A DNA stretch of 64,000 nucleotides from Staphylococcus argenteus (GCF_000236925.1 NC_016941.1:2678566-2742565); one strand, 5' to 3'. Positions 36,016 to 45,860 are shown, counted from the first letter of the stretch. Program-made: numbers and translations. The notes: generated from the sequence alone by a model not told the origin.

Positions 36016-36181
36016 AAAAACACTTCCTTAACTTTGCATTTCGTGAAATAGCCAACTCATCCTACTTTTACTATAAAAAATAGCTTACACATTTGAAAGT
36101 CATTCACATCAGTAGAACACGTCATCTGCTACGAATTAGCATAAATTTTATATCATAATTTTTTTAACGCAGGCGCACCTC

Positions 36182-36210
36182 AAAAAAGACTGGTATATAA
36201 ACACCAGCCT
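36182..36210 (-). terminator. capABC terminator
   Basis: On the minus strand, AGGCTGGT pairs with ACCAGTCT around a short loop and is followed by six T residues. It lies 21 nt past the capC stop. Confidence 0.85.
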
Positions 36211-36230
36211 AATTCACAAAATATATTTAA

Positions 36231-36998
36231 TTAAAACCACTTCAAAAACGACTTCACTTTCCCTGGCTTAGTCGGTCTATCCAAATAAACAAAATTGTCA
36301 TTAATTACTGAACTTGCATTTCGAAGTAACGCTTCAATATCATTTGTATACTTCTTCAATTTATTATTATGAAATAACTCTTGCATCAAAAATGGTCTTT
36401 GATCACATGAATGTGCATCTGAAGCTATAAAATGGGCCAGATTACATTCTATAAATTGCAACGATAACTTTTGAATATTTTTTCCAAATCCACCCACTAA
36501 TGAGCTCGATGTTAATTGACTTAGCGCCCCATTAGCAACAAGTTCATATAATAATTCTGGGTTATTTGCGATACTTCTATTTCTTTCTGGATGTGCAATG
36601 ATAGGTATGTACCCTCTCGATTGTATTTCAAAAAACAATTGCTTAGTATAATGAGGTACTTCATTCGTTGGAAATTCAATTAATAAATATTTCGAACGAT
36701 TAATACCTTGAATACTGCCATTATCTAAACCTTTCAAAATCGAATCCGTAATTCTAATTTCTTGCCCAGGAAATAATTTAATATCTAATGCTTGTATTTC
36801 TGGATGTGTTCTCAACTCAGCCAATTTTACTAACACATGCTGAAATGAATTTTCATATCTCGGATGTAAGTGATGTGGTGTAGCTACAATACTAGTGACA
36901 CCCTCATCTTTAGCTTGTTTTAATAAAGCAATACTTTTTTCAATTGTTTTTGGTCCGTCGTCAATATCAACTAAAATATGATTATGAATATCAATCAT
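36231..36998 (-). CDS. capC: CapC-type PHP tyrosine-protein phosphatase
   Basis: The 255-residue product is a PHP-family metallo-phosphatase that should dephosphorylate the CapB kinase. Metal-binding motifs visible are MIDIHNHILVDIDDGP, VATPHHLHPRY, PGQEIR, IIAHPERNR and FIASDAHS. Its ATG overlaps the capB stop by 4 nt. It is a paralogue of Cap5C/Cap8C but sits in a three-gene unit without capsule-synthesis genes. Confidence 0.9.
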   Translation of the reverse strand: MIDIHNHILVDIDDGPKTIEKSIALLKQAKDEGVTSIVATPHHLHPRYENSFQHVLVKLAELRTHPEIQALDIKLFPGQEIRITDSILKGLDNGSIQGINRSKYLLIEFPTNEVPHYTKQLFFEIQSRGYIPIIAHPERNRSIANNPELLYELVANGALSQLTSSSLVGGFGKNIQKLSLQFIECNLAHFIASDAHSCDQRPFLMQELFHNNKLKKYTNDIEALLRNASSVINDNFVYLDRPTKPGKVKSFLKWF

Positions 36999-37687
36999 GA
37001 TTCATCAGTCCCATAATATGCGTAATAACTAGCACTTTTATCTTTTGGTATTCTATTTAAAACGACACCTAATAATTTAGCACCTGTCGCTTCTATCAAT
37101 TCTTTCCCTTTTTTAACTTCATCTTTATTATTATTTTCAGAGTTAATCACATAGACAACATTACCTGTAAACTTTGAAAATAATTGCGCATCTGTAACCG
37201 TATTAACAGGGGGCGTATCAATAATGACAAAGTTATAATTCATCAATAACGTGTCATATAAATTTGCGAATGCGCGAGATGTAATTAACTCTGATGGGTT
37301 TGGCGGAATAGGTCCAGACGTCAGGACGTCTAAATCTTCAATTTCAGTTGAGATAATACTGTCTTGATATGATGACCAATTCAACAACAAACTGGAAAGT
37401 CCTTCATTATTTGGTAAATTAAAAATATAATGTTGCGTCGGTTTACGCATATCCCCATCTACAATTAATGTTTTATAACCTGCTTGTGCATATGCTACTG
37501 CTAAATTTGCTGCAATAGTAGACTTCCCTGCTCCAGGTGCTTCTGAAGTGATTACAATGCTTTGAACTGCACTGTCAGGGTTAGCAAACATTATATTTGA
37601 ACGTATGCCTCGAAATTTTTCGCTAATAGGTGACTTTGGTTGCTCATGGACAATTAAACTTGATGTACTTCTTCGTGTATTCGTCAT
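36995..37687 (-). CDS. capB: CapB-type bacterial tyrosine kinase
   Basis: The 230-residue product is a BY-kinase that autophosphorylates and regulates polysaccharide export. The Walker A motif is in TSEAPGAGKSTIAANLA, Walker A' in LIVDGDMRKPT, and Walker B in FVIIDTPPVN. The C-terminal tyrosine cluster is SASYYAYYGTDES. In Gram-positives the kinase needs the separate CapA membrane activator, encoded just upstream (17 nt gap). GAGG lies 7 nt before the ATG. Confidence 0.92.
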   Translation of the reverse strand: MTNTRRSTSSLIVHEQPKSPISEKFRGIRSNIMFANPDSAVQSIVITSEAPGAGKSTIAANLAVAYAQAGYKTLIVDGDMRKPTQHYIFNLPNNEGLSSLLLNWSSYQDSIISTEIEDLDVLTSGPIPPNPSELITSRAFANLYDTLLMNYNFVIIDTPPVNTVTDAQLFSKFTGNVVYVINSENNNKDEVKKGKELIEATGAKLLGVVLNRIPKDKSASYYAYYGTDES

Positions 37688-37704
37688 GGTAATTCCTCAT
37701 AAAT

Positions 37705-38367
37705 TTAAAATTTTTGTATTGAACCCAAAATAGGTAACCCTAATTGTGCTTCAACATCTTCTTCAGTCTTAATACGCTTATCTAATAATTCTTTTAGGAA
37801 AATGATTAAAATTGCTAAAACTATTCCAACGATGATACTAATCACTAAGTTAACAGAAATGATTGGCGATACTTTTACAGCATTATCGTGTGCGGATGAA
37901 AGTATCGTAACGTTATCAACACTCATGATTTTAGGCATATCATGTGCAAAAACTTTAGATATTCGATTAACAATTTTGTCAGATTCTGATTTATTTCCAG
38001 TTGTAACTGATACGGTAATAATTTGAGAGTTAGTTTGATTTGTGACTTTTAAAAACGAATTCAACTCAGTCGTTGTATATTCACCATCAAATTCTCTCGC
38101 TACTTTATCAAGAATTCTTGGACTTTTAATAATTTCTGTATATGTATTTACAGATTGCAAACTACTTTGAACATTTTGGAAAGCTAAATCGCTTGAAGAC
38201 TTTTTCATGTTAACAAGTATTTGCGTAGAAGCAGTATATTTGTCAGGCATAACAAAAAAAGTTAGCGCCGCAATTACGACAAGACATATCGCTGGTAAAA
38301 TGACTAATAATTTAATATTCTTCTTCAAAATATTTAATAGTTTTACTAAATCAAACTTTTCCTTCAT
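37705..38367 (-). CDS. capA: CapA-type chain-length regulator / kinase activator
   Basis: The 220-residue product is a Wzz-domain membrane protein with two membrane spans (about 20-42 and 170-192) flanking an extracellular domain. The cytoplasmic tail [25 protein letters not shown] is the usual CapA activator region for CapB. The ATG at 38367 has GGAGG 5 nt upstream; an ATG at 38379 overlaps that site. It is first of the capABC unit. Confidence 0.9.
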   Translation of the reverse strand: MKEKFDLVKLLNILKKNIKLLVILPAICLVVIAALTFFVMPDKYTASTQILVNMKKSSSDLAFQNVQSSLQSVNTYTEIIKSPRILDKVAREFDGEYTTTELNSFLKVTNQTNSQIITVSVTTGNKSESDKIVNRISKVFAHDMPKIMSVDNVTILSSAHDNAVKVSPIISVNLVISIIVGIVLAILIIFLKELLDKRIKTEEDVEAQLGLPILGSIQKF

Positions 38368-38639
38368 GGCATCCTCCATTTAAACATTCGTTATAATCAT
38401 CGTGTTTATATTATAGGCGGAATCTTAAAGTTAACTTACTTACCTCTATAACATTCACAACTACATTTTCATTAATATTTTATATAAATTTTTTATCGTT
38501 TAAAATTATATCATGATTTTTACTAGTTATGTATAACATATTTATATTTTTGTTCAACGCTTAATATTGTCTTGTAGTTAAATCTGTTCATTTTTTATTT
38601 TATGTAAAGTGTGTCATACCATGTTTGTTTTCATCTCAA

Positions 38640-38960
38640 AGAAGGGAGTGGTGGGACAGAAATGATAAAGAGCTGGAAATGATTTATTATGTAGTGGTTC
38701 TTGTACATTAGCCACAGCTAATGTGTACTTAAAAATAGGAATACATGAGTAAAACTCATGCATAAGTAATACTAATTTCTAAAGAAAAAGTATTTCTTTA
38801 TGTTGGGGCCACCCCAACCTGCATTGCCTGTAGAAATTGGGATCCAATTTCTCTGTGTTGGGGCCCCAACCCCAACTTGCATTGCTTGTAGAAATTGGGT
38901 TCCAATTTCTCTGTGTTGGGGCCCCACTACTGCCAATATAATATAGTTGAGCTAAGGACA
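38640..38960. repeat. STAR-type intergenic repeat element
   Basis: Three copies of TGTTGGGGCC start at 38801, 38856 and 38914, separated by near-identical blocks of about 58 bp that contain the inverted sequence AGAAATTGGGATCCAATTTCT or a variant. This is the known staphylococcal STAR repeat class. The leading part at 38643-38667 (GGGAGTGGTGGGACAGAAAT) is another common S. aureus intergenic sequence that often accompanies them. Confidence 0.85.
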
Positions 38961-39012
38961 TTGATGTCCCATACTCTGTCCTTGATAAATAACATTACCG
39001 ATTCGCATAAAA

Positions 39013-39056
39013 AATAAGCGTCAATGACATGTATTAACAATTCATCGACGCTTATT
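39013..39056 (-). terminator. End of the icaR long 3' UTR
   Basis: AATAAGCGTCAATGA and TTCATCGACGCTTATT form a long stem with one mismatch. On the minus strand a T-run follows. It lies about 340-390 nt beyond the icaR stop, matching the known length of the icaR 3' UTR of about 390 nt. Confidence 0.85.
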
Positions 39057-39128
39057 ACTATTTATTTTTACTTTTAATTTCATCTAATTGATACAAATTT
39101 CCTGTAATTAGATGACATCCTATTCTAT

Positions 39129-39137
39129 TTAGGGGAA
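39129..39137 (-). promoter_or_regulatory. Anti-Shine-Dalgarno motif in the icaR 3' UTR
   Basis: The minus-strand RNA reads UUCCCCUA here. It can pair with UAGGGGG at 39973-39967, the Shine-Dalgarno region of icaR, over six Watson-Crick pairs plus one G-U. A UCCCC-type motif in the icaR 3' UTR that pairs with the 5' UTR, blocks translation and invites RNase III is established in S. aureus. I infer this is the motif. Confidence 0.65.
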
Positions 39138-39396
39138 CGTGACGCATTTAAAATATGTTCAAATACAAACTTAACATCTCACAACAATAAAGTATAATAA
39201 TATCAAATTCTTAGACAAATCGTATTTTGTAATAACTGATATTAATATTAATACATTGTATTTAATTTATAGATTTTATATACATCTTAATATTCTCAAT
39301 TTCGAGTTTTATTGTCAACTATATACCGATTCCCAAAAATAATCTCATGTCTTTTTTTACAAAACAAAGTTATTTATTACAAACTAGTTACAAAAA

Positions 39397-39957
39397 TCAT
39401 TTTTTCAAAAATATATTTAGCAGTGAATACACTTCATCCTTGAATTGACTTTTACTTTCTTCCACTGAGCCAAATTTTTGAGAAAATGATGCTCTTAAGT
39501 ACCAACTTTCAAGGAATAGAAGTATCAAGTTTTGAAAATCTTCGTTTGTCATCGTTACCTTTGATTCATCATAAAACTTCGCTATTTCTTGGCTTAATGA
39601 TTGGTTTAAATCACGTATTTGTCTATAGATATCTTCAGAAAATTCTTCAGGTGTATTAGACAATTGGACATACATTCTAATATACCTTTCTTCGATGTCG
39701 AAAATAAATTCAAATAAAAACTGATATAGAGCATCAATTGAATAGTTAGATTTATTTTGATTCACCAGAATTACATTGTTGAGGTAATCAAAGCAACATT
39801 TAACACTCTGCTCGTAAATACTTTTTTTCGAGTCAAAATGATAGTATAAACTCGCTTTTTTTATATTTACACTTTTAGCTATATCATCAAGTGTTGTACC
39901 GTCATACCCCTTCTCTGAAAATAAGGTTATTGCGTTATCAATAATCTTATTCTTCAA
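39397..39957 (-). CDS. icaR: TetR-family repressor IcaR
   Basis: The 186-residue product represses icaADBC. The N-terminal TetR helix-turn-helix is clear: [24 protein letters not shown], then [20 protein letters not shown]. The start is TTG at 39957, with GGGGG 9 nt upstream. The gene is divergent from icaA across 164 bp that hold its operator. The message has an unusually long 3' UTR (see the terminator at 39013). Confidence 0.95.
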   Translation of the reverse strand: MKNKIIDNAITLFSEKGYDGTTLDDIAKSVNIKKASLYYHFDSKKSIYEQSVKCCFDYLNNVILVNQNKSNYSIDALYQFLFEFIFDIEERYIRMYVQLSNTPEEFSEDIYRQIRDLNQSLSQEIAKFYDESKVTMTNEDFQNLILLFLESWYLRASFSQKFGSVEESKSQFKDEVYSLLNIFLKK

Positions 39958-40091
39958 TTTTTAAAACCCCCTACAGAAAATTAATCACACTATGTTACAG
40001 GAAAATTAAGTTGCAATTACAAATATTTCCGTTTAATTATAACAACAATCTATTGCAAATTAAAATACTATCAATTACCATATGGCTTACA

Positions 40092-40113
40092 ACCTAACTA
40101 ACGAAAGGTAGGT
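40092..40113. promoter_or_regulatory. IcaR operator
   Basis: A pseudo-palindrome with half-sites ACCTAACT and AGGTAGGT (ACCTA/TAGGT are exact inverted repeats) lies 8 nt before the icaA start. IcaR is known to bind the region immediately 5' of icaA. A TATTT motif, important in ica control, occurs at about 40023-40027. Confidence 0.75.
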
Positions 40114-40121
40114 AAAGGAAT

Positions 40122-41360
40122 TTGCAATTTTTTAACTTTTTACTATTTTATCCTGTTTTTATGTCTATTTATTGGATAGTAGGTTCAATTTATTACTTTT
40201 TCACTAAAGAAATTAGATATTCACTGAAAAAGAAACCAGACATAAATGTGGATGAATTAGAAGGCATTACATTTTTACTTGCCTGTTATAACGAAAGTGA
40301 AACGATTGAAGATACATTATCGAACGTTTTGGCATTAAAATATGAGAAAAAAGAAATCATCATTATTAATGACGGAAGTTCAGATAACACAGCTGAACTC
40401 ATCTATAAGATGAAGGAGAATAATGACTTTATTTTCGTAGATTTACAAGAAAATAAAGGTAAAGCTAACGCACTCAATCAAGGTATCAAACAGGCATCAT
40501 ATGATTATGTAATGTGCTTAGATGCAGACACTATCGTTGATCAAGATGCACCATATTATATGATTAAAAATTTCAAACATGATCCAAAACTTGGTGCTGT
40601 TACTGGTAATCCTAGAATTCGAAATAAGAGTTCTATTTTAGGTAAAATCCAAACGATAGAATATGCTAGTTTAATTGGCTGTATAAAGCGTAGTCAAACA
40701 CTTGCTGGGGCAGTCAATACTATTTCTGGTGTCTTCACTCTATTTAAAAAAAGTGCAGTTGTAGATGTTGGCTACTGGGATACCGATATGATAACTGAAG
40801 ATATTGCAGTTTCTTGGAAATTGCATTTACTCGGATACCATATTAAATATGAGCCTCGTGCAATGTGCTGGATGTTGGTTCCAGAAACTTTGGGAGGTCT
40901 TTGGAAACAACGTGTTAGATGGGCTCAAGGGGGACATGAAGTATTATTACGAGACTTTTTTAGCACGATGAAAACAAAAAGGTTTCCTTTATATATTTTG
41001 ATGTTTGAACAAATCATCTCAATTTTATGGGTATATATTGTGCTTCTATATTTAGGTTATTTGTTCATCACTGCAAACTTCTTAGACTATACATTTATGA
41101 CATATAGTTTTTCAATCTTTTTACTATCATCTTTCACTATGACTTTTATAAACGTTATTCAATTTACAGTCGCACTCTTTATAGATAGTCGCTACGAAAA
41201 AAAGAATATGGCAGGACTCATATTCGTCAGTTGGTATCCAACAGTATACTGGATTATTAATGCAGCAGTTGTACTGGTCGCATTTCCAAAAGCCTTAAAA
41301 CGTAAGAAAGGTGGTTACGCAACATGGTCAAGCCCAGACAGAGGGAATACCCAACGTTAA
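40122..41360 (+). CDS. icaA: PNAG synthase catalytic subunit IcaA
   Basis: The 412-residue processive GT2 glycosyltransferase polymerises UDP-GlcNAc into poly-beta-1,6-GlcNAc. An N-terminal membrane segment precedes the GT2 domain with [27 protein letters not shown] and the QRVRW motif. Three C-terminal membrane segments follow. The start is TTG ([13 protein letters not shown]), the known N-terminus, preceded by AAAGGAA. First gene of icaADBC. Confidence 0.97.
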   Translation: MQFFNFLLFYPVFMSIYWIVGSIYYFFTKEIRYSLKKKPDINVDELEGITFLLACYNESETIEDTLSNVLALKYEKKEIIIINDGSSDNTAELIYKMKENNDFIFVDLQENKGKANALNQGIKQASYDYVMCLDADTIVDQDAPYYMIKNFKHDPKLGAVTGNPRIRNKSSILGKIQTIEYASLIGCIKRSQTLAGAVNTISGVFTLFKKSAVVDVGYWDTDMITEDIAVSWKLHLLGYHIKYEPRAMCWMLVPETLGGLWKQRVRWAQGGHEVLLRDFFSTMKTKRFPLYILMFEQIISILWVYIVLLYLGYLFITANFLDYTFMTYSFSIFLLSSFTMTFINVIQFTVALFIDSRYEKKNMAGLIFVSWYPTVYWIINAAVVLVAFPKALKRKKGGYATWSSPDRGNTQR

Positions 41361-41629
41361 AATCATCGCTAAATATCGTTAGAGAAACAGCACTTGTCGC
41401 TATATCCTGTTTCTTTTGGATTTATTGTTTTGTCGTTTTACTCGTTTATATTGGTACCATTTTTGGTTTTCATGACGAGAGTATTAACACCATTCGAGTT
41501 GCCTTGAATATTGAAAATACTGAAATTTTAAACATTTTTGAAAGTATGGGTATTTTCGCGATTATAATTTTTGTATTTTTTACAATTAGTCTACTCATTC
41601 AAAAGTGGCAGAGAGGAAGAGATTCGTGA
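41324..41629 (+). CDS. icaD: PNAG synthase accessory subunit IcaD
   Basis: The 101-residue protein has two membrane segments (about 22-44 and 68-91) and is needed for full IcaA activity. It overlaps icaA by 37 nt in another frame and icaB by 4 nt. Confidence 0.95.
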   Translation: MVKPRQREYPTLKSSLNIVRETALVAISCFFWIYCFVVLLVYIGTIFGFHDESINTIRVALNIENTEILNIFESMGIFAIIIFVFFTISLLIQKWQRGRDS

Positions 41630-42498
41630 AGTTACGAAAATTAATTATCCTTGTATTAAGTCTATTAATCATCTTACCTGTGAGCACACTGGACACGCAT
41701 CATGTTGCTAATGCAGATGACGATGCACCTAAAAAACTGAAATACAAAAAAGATAGTGCCCTTGCATTAAATTATCACCGTGTGAGAAAAGCAAATTTTC
41801 TGAATAATTTTATTTATTTCTTTTCAAGTAGTAAAGAAATTAAGAATTATAGTGTTAGTCAATCACAATTTGAGGCACAGATTAAATGGCTGAAATCACA
41901 CGATGCTAAATTTTTAACACTGAAAGAATTTTTATATTATAAGAAAAAAGGAAAATTTCCAAAACGAAGTGTATGGATAAACTTTGATGATATGGATGAA
42001 ACCATTTACGAAAATGCTTATCCAATTCTAAAAAAATATAAAATTCCTGCAACTGGATTTATCATAACTGGGCATGTAGGTGAAGATAACTTCCACAATC
42101 TAGATATGATTAGCAAAAAGCAACTGAAAGAAATGTATAAAACTGGGTTATGGGAGTTTGAAACTCACACAGATGATTTGCATAATTTGAGTAAAAACAA
42201 TAAATCGAAGTTGATGAAATCATCGGATGCAACAATTATCAAAGATATAAATAAAAGTGAAAAATATCTAACTAAAAACTTTAAAAAGTCACAGAATACA
42301 ATAGCCTATCCTTATGGCTTGATGAATGACAAAAAATTACCTGCCATTAAAAAAGCAGGAATAAAATATGGTTTTTCATTAGAGGAAAAAGCAGTCACGC
42401 CTGACGCCAATGATTATTACATCCCAAGAATATTAATTAGTGATGATGCTTTTGAGCATTTAATTAAGAGATGGGACGGATTCCATGAAAAAGATTAG
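41626..42498 (+). CDS. icaB: PNAG deacetylase IcaB
   Basis: The 290-residue secreted polysaccharide deacetylase removes a share of N-acetyl groups from PNAG, making it cationic. The signal sequence ends near [11 protein letters not shown]4 motifs are [17 protein letters not shown] (the DD pair) and [10 protein letters not shown] (metal-binding His residues). The start is GTG at 41626, overlapping the icaD stop as GTGA; this gives the known 290-residue length. Confidence 0.95.
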   Translation: MKLRKLIILVLSLLIILPVSTLDTHHVANADDDAPKKLKYKKDSALALNYHRVRKANFLNNFIYFFSSSKEIKNYSVSQSQFEAQIKWLKSHDAKFLTLKEFLYYKKKGKFPKRSVWINFDDMDETIYENAYPILKKYKIPATGFIITGHVGEDNFHNLDMISKKQLKEMYKTGLWEFETHTDDLHNLSKNNKSKLMKSSDATIIKDINKSEKYLTKNFKKSQNTIAYPYGLMNDKKLPAIKKAGIKYGFSLEEKAVTPDANDYYIPRILISDDAFEHLIKRWDGFHEKD

Positions 42499-43537
42499 AC
42501 TTGAACTTGTTTATTTAAGAGCAATTATATGTACGATTATTATCATTACACATTTATTAACACAAATTACTTTAAAGCATGAAAATTTGGAGGGTGGTTC
42601 TTTAGTATTACAATTCTATATTCGTAATATTGTTATTTTTGGAACGCCATGCTTTATTATATTATCTCAATTACTTACAACATTGAATTATCAAAAAGTC
42701 ACATACAGATATTTAACAACGCGTGTGAAATATATACTTATTCCTTACATATTAATGGGTTTATTTTACAGTTACAGTGAGTCCTTATTAACTAACTCTT
42801 CTTTCAACAAACAATTCGTTGAAAATGTTTTATTAGGTCAATGGTATGGTTATTTTATCGTAGTTATCATGCAATTCTTTATTTTGAGTTATATTATTTT
42901 TAAAATTAATTATAATCTTTTCAACAGTAAAATATTGTTGCTACTATCATTTATCGTACAGCAAACATTTTTATACTACTTTTCAAACAACTCAGCATTT
43001 CATGATACAGTTTTACACTATTATCCATTAAGTGAAAATACTTTGATATTAGGATGGATTTTCTATTTCTTCTTGGGTGCATACCTTGGCTATAACTACG
43101 AGCGTGTCTTAAATTTCTTAGAACGCTATTTAGTTATTATGATTGTTTTAGCTGTAGCAACATACTTTGTATTTATTGCGTTGGCAAATGGGGATTATTG
43201 GAATGTTACAAGTTTCTCATATTCATTAACACCATATAATAGTGTTATGTTTATTGTAATATTAGGAATTTGTACACATTTTAAAACAATGCTATTTAAT
43301 ACAATTCAAATGATTAGTGCATTCTCATTCTTTATATATTTATTACATCCAATTATCTTAGACTCACTATTTGCATATACAAATATATTTGAAGATAATA
43401 CAATGGTTTTCCTTACAATATCTCTACTTTTAATTTTGGGATTATGTATAGGTGTAGGTATGATATTCCGTGAATTCTATATTTTTAGATTTATCATTGG
43501 AAAACAGCCATATAAATTAAATATTAATGCATTCTAA
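42485..43537 (+). CDS. icaC: PNAG export/O-succinylation membrane protein IcaC
   Basis: The 350-residue acyltransferase-3 family integral membrane protein has about ten membrane segments, beginning [20 protein letters not shown]. It is thought to export or O-modify PNAG. It overlaps icaB by 14 nt. No mononucleotide-type repeat tract leading to phase variation was examined in detail. Confidence 0.95.
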   Translation: MKKIRLELVYLRAIICTIIIITHLLTQITLKHENLEGGSLVLQFYIRNIVIFGTPCFIILSQLLTTLNYQKVTYRYLTTRVKYILIPYILMGLFYSYSESLLTNSSFNKQFVENVLLGQWYGYFIVVIMQFFILSYIIFKINYNLFNSKILLLLSFIVQQTFLYYFSNNSAFHDTVLHYYPLSENTLILGWIFYFFLGAYLGYNYERVLNFLERYLVIMIVLAVATYFVFIALANGDYWNVTSFSYSLTPYNSVMFIVILGICTHFKTMLFNTIQMISAFSFFIYLLHPIILDSLFAYTNIFEDNTMVFLTISLLLILGLCIGVGMIFREFYIFRFIIGKQPYKLNINAF

Positions 43538-43543
43538 CTAATA

Positions 43544-43603
43544 AAAAACACACGATGATGAGTCAGCTCGATTTAAACTAAACTCAAACCATCGTGTGTT
43601 TTA
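43544..43603. terminator. Bidirectional terminator, icaC / lip unit
   Basis: AAAACACACGATG and CCATCGTGTGTTTT form a strong stem with T-runs on both strands. It lies 6 nt past the icaC stop and about 38 nt past the stop of the minus-strand 21-codon ORF, so it can serve both converging units. Confidence 0.88.
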
Positions 43604-43640
43604 TTTATCTAATAAGTGTTTAAGCATTCACTCAAAAGAA

Positions 43641-43706
43641 TTATTTAAATAGTTCTTTTAGTATTCTAAATAATGAACCGATTAATTGAAAGAAGTCTGC
43701 TGTCAT
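43641..43706 (-). CDS. 21-residue amphipathic peptide downstream of lip (PSM-like)
   Basis: The ORF reads ATG to TAA with 21 codons. The peptide begins MTADFFQLIG and ends RILKELFK. Hydrophobic residues at 5, 6, 8, 9, 12, 13, 15, 16, 19 and 20 give one hydrophobic helix face. The net charge is about +1 and there is no signal peptide, all like phenol-soluble modulins. GAGGT lies 7 nt before the ATG. It starts 22 nt after the lip stop and ends before the bidirectional terminator, so it can be co-transcribed with lip. It resembles the 21-codon ORF at 45795. Not recognised as a known PSM. Confidence 0.6.
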   Translation of the reverse strand: MTADFFQLIGSLFRILKELFK

Positions 43707-43728
43707 TTTCTATACCTCACTTTTTTAA

Positions 43729-45771
43729 TTATGCTTGTTTTGTATCTGTCACTTTTTCAGTTTTCACTAAATCATCCGCTAAATGATGCCAAAAATCTTG
43801 TAATTCTTCTCTTGTACGCACCGTATCAGAACTATCTTGTCCTACAAAATCAACATGATCCCAATCATGTTTTGTCGGTGTTACTTGCCAAATACCTTTT
43901 TGAATTTTATCTGTAGCATTTGTATAGGCTTGATTAAATGGATGTTGAGAAGAGATAACTGATACTAAGCCATCGTTCTCTCTCCATTCTTTTTCAGTAG
44001 CTTTACCGATTAAATTGCCTGTTATTACGAATGGGAAAAACATATTTAAGTCAGCTTTTTGTCTATCACTGTTTAAAGCTTTATGCGTCGCTTCACCAGT
44101 ATATGTTTTATATACAATATTAGGATTCAATGATGTTTTGCGATTTAATTCTGTCGCACCTTCGCGTGTTAAGTCGTAAAATCCATTATCTTTTGATTTC
44201 CATAAATTAGACTGTTTAACACGTTTTACATAATCAATATAGGATTCATTTGGTTTCTGTTTTAGACCCCATTGAGCCAACCCGAAGTCTACTCTAGAAT
44301 TTTTATTACCGAACATTTTGCCGATATCAAATACAACCTGTCTCACTAAAGCTTCATTTCCAGCTAAATCTGATGCGTGTGTACCATTATGTGGTGTTCC
44401 TAAAGTAGTAATTGATGAAATCATATTGTCATGATTACCTTTGAATAACGGAGAAATTTCGCCACCATGCTGTTTTTGATACTCTATTTCTTCACGGCTT
44501 CCATTTCGCAATAATTCTTCTAATTGACGAATCGTTTGACCACCCATGCTGTGTCCAACTAAATGTATTTTTTGTCCTGGTTTCCAATCTTTATATACGC
44601 CTTCATATGTTTTTCCGTAGCGTTCATGGCCATACTTTGCTGCATGTGCGGCACCATAATCAACTCGTCCACCTTTAATATAATAAAGTTCAACTGCGCG
44701 ATCATAGTTACTTCCAAAAGCACTGATACTCGCTTCATATGCTTTGTAACCATTTTCTTCTAAATCCTGGCGAATATTCATTTTATTACCGCCCCAATAA
44801 TGTGCCAATACCGATGGATTAATGTCATCTGTAAAACCATTGAAACCATGAACTAAAACGATAGGATCTTGGTTTTTATACTGACCTTGTTTGGCAACTT
44901 TATTAGTTTGATCACCTTTCGCCTTTGCAGTAAGTTCCTTTGTCCCTTTATTAGGCAATGTGGCTACTGCACTATTTTTTAATATATTTAACTCTTTTTT
45001 ATTATCATTATCGTTTGTCGGTTCTACTGGTGATTTTTGATTGTCTTTTAAATCTGATACTTGCAGTGATTTTACGTCTTTTTTTGAATTCACTGCTTGT
45101 TCATCGTTAAAATTGTGGTTAGTATTTTCATCATTCGTTTGATTCTTTTGTTGTGGTTGTACTTTTTCTATTTCTGTCTCATTAACAATTTCTGGTTGGC
45201 TTGCTTGTTCTGTTTTATCCAATGATGGTCCTTGTTTTGTTAAACTTGATGAAGGTAGATTGTTATTAGCGTTTGAATCTTGACTATTATCTCCCTCTTT
45301 TGCCTGTTGCTGTGACGCCACTTTACTTTGTTTGCCATCATTAACGTTCTGTTCTAACCCTTGATTTACATTACTAAGATTAGCATTGTGATTTTTTGTT
45401 GTATCACGTTGAATATTTTTATTGTTAAGCGATGATTTTTTATCATCCTTTAGTTGATCTTTATTTATTTCATCTGCTTTTTGGTTAGTTTTTTCTGATG
45501 TTGTTTTATCATTATGCAAGTTCTTAGTTAAATTTTCAGTATGTTGCTGTTCGTCAACACCGTTTTCACGTTGATAATTAGCATTTTCCCTAGTTTGTTG
45601 ATCCCCAATAGATTGTGCTGTAACTGTATCCTCCTGTGAATTTCCCATGTTCACTTGCTTCTCAGCTGCTTGCGCATGTCCACCACTTAAAAATAGTAAT
45701 GTAGCTATCAAAATGGAAGATGCACCTACACTAAATTTACGAATACTATACTTATTTTGACTTTGTCTCAT
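43729..45771 (-). CDS. lip: Secreted triacylglycerol lipase Lip (SAL1)
   Basis: The 680-residue product is a pre-pro-lipase. The YSIRK-type signal peptide (KYSIRKFSVGASSIL, to AQAA) is followed by a long hydrophilic, Asn/Gln/Lys-rich propeptide (about 40-290). The mature lipase domain has the oxyanion segment VLVHGFNGF, GHSMGG with Ser408, DGLVSVISSQHP and KHDWDHVDF with the probable His. It hydrolyses host lipids outside the cell. Length and place beside icaADBC match SAL1 rather than Geh. GAGGTG lies 6 nt before the ATG. It is flanked on the same strand by two 21-codon ORFs. Confidence 0.95.
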   Translation of the reverse strand: MRQSQNKYSIRKFSVGASSILIATLLFLSGGHAQAAEKQVNMGNSQEDTVTAQSIGDQQTRENANYQRENGVDEQQHTENLTKNLHNDKTTSEKTNQKADEINKDQLKDDKKSSLNNKNIQRDTTKNHNANLSNVNQGLEQNVNDGKQSKVASQQQAKEGDNSQDSNANNNLPSSSLTKQGPSLDKTEQASQPEIVNETEIEKVQPQQKNQTNDENTNHNFNDEQAVNSKKDVKSLQVSDLKDNQKSPVEPTNDNDNKKELNILKNSAVATLPNKGTKELTAKAKGDQTNKVAKQGQYKNQDPIVLVHGFNGFTDDINPSVLAHYWGGNKMNIRQDLEENGYKAYEASISAFGSNYDRAVELYYIKGGRVDYGAAHAAKYGHERYGKTYEGVYKDWKPGQKIHLVGHSMGGQTIRQLEELLRNGSREEIEYQKQHGGEISPLFKGNHDNMISSITTLGTPHNGTHASDLAGNEALVRQVVFDIGKMFGNKNSRVDFGLAQWGLKQKPNESYIDYVKRVKQSNLWKSKDNGFYDLTREGATELNRKTSLNPNIVYKTYTGEATHKALNSDRQKADLNMFFPFVITGNLIGKATEKEWRENDGLVSVISSQHPFNQAYTNATDKIQKGIWQVTPTKHDWDHVDFVGQDSSDTVRTREELQDFWHHLADDLVKTEKVTDTKQA

Positions 45772-45794
45772 TGTCAGCACCTCTATTTTTTATT

Positions 45795-45860
45795 TTAGAT
45801 AAACAAATTGATAATTATTCGAGGAATAAACTCAAATAATTTACTTAACCAAGTACTCAT
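45795..45860 (-). CDS. 21-residue amphipathic peptide upstream of lip (PSM-like)
   Basis: The ORF reads ATG to TAA with 21 codons. The peptide begins MSTWLSKLFE and ends RIIINLFI. It aligns without gaps with the peptide at 43641: identical at residues 1, 8, 14, 15, 19 and 20, and similar at 2, 5, 9, 12 and 16. AAAGGA lies 8 nt before the ATG. It ends 23 nt before lip, and a cre-like site lies 34 nt upstream. It is more hydrophobic than its partner and has Pro13. It could be a short leader that couples translation to lip, or a secreted amphipathic peptide. Confidence 0.58.
   Translation of the reverse strand: MSTWLSKLFEFIPRIIINLFI

Larger units (their letters stand above)
38368..39396. other. 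Non-coding region between capA and icaR
   Basis: About 1 kb with no gene. It holds STAR-type GC-rich repeats (38640-38960) and, on the icaR side, the long 3' UTR of icaR mRNA, which ends at the hairpin at 39013-39056. Two small perfect hairpins (TTAGC/GCTAA near 38708 and ATGAGT/ACTCAT near 38744) lie just before the repeats. A 60-codon ORF at 38779-38961 is a by-product of the repeats. Confidence 0.7.

Noticed and set aside
38801..38925. Regularly spaced repeats considered as a CRISPR array
   Set aside because: Only three units, with spacers nearly identical to each other; they match the STAR class.
38779..38961. 60-codon minus-strand ORF
   Set aside because: It is generated by STAR repeats and has repeated residues from the repeated DNA.
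40092..40121. AGGTAGG as the icaA ribosome binding site
   Set aside because: It belongs to the IcaR operator; AAAGGAA closer to the TTG start is a better placed candidate.
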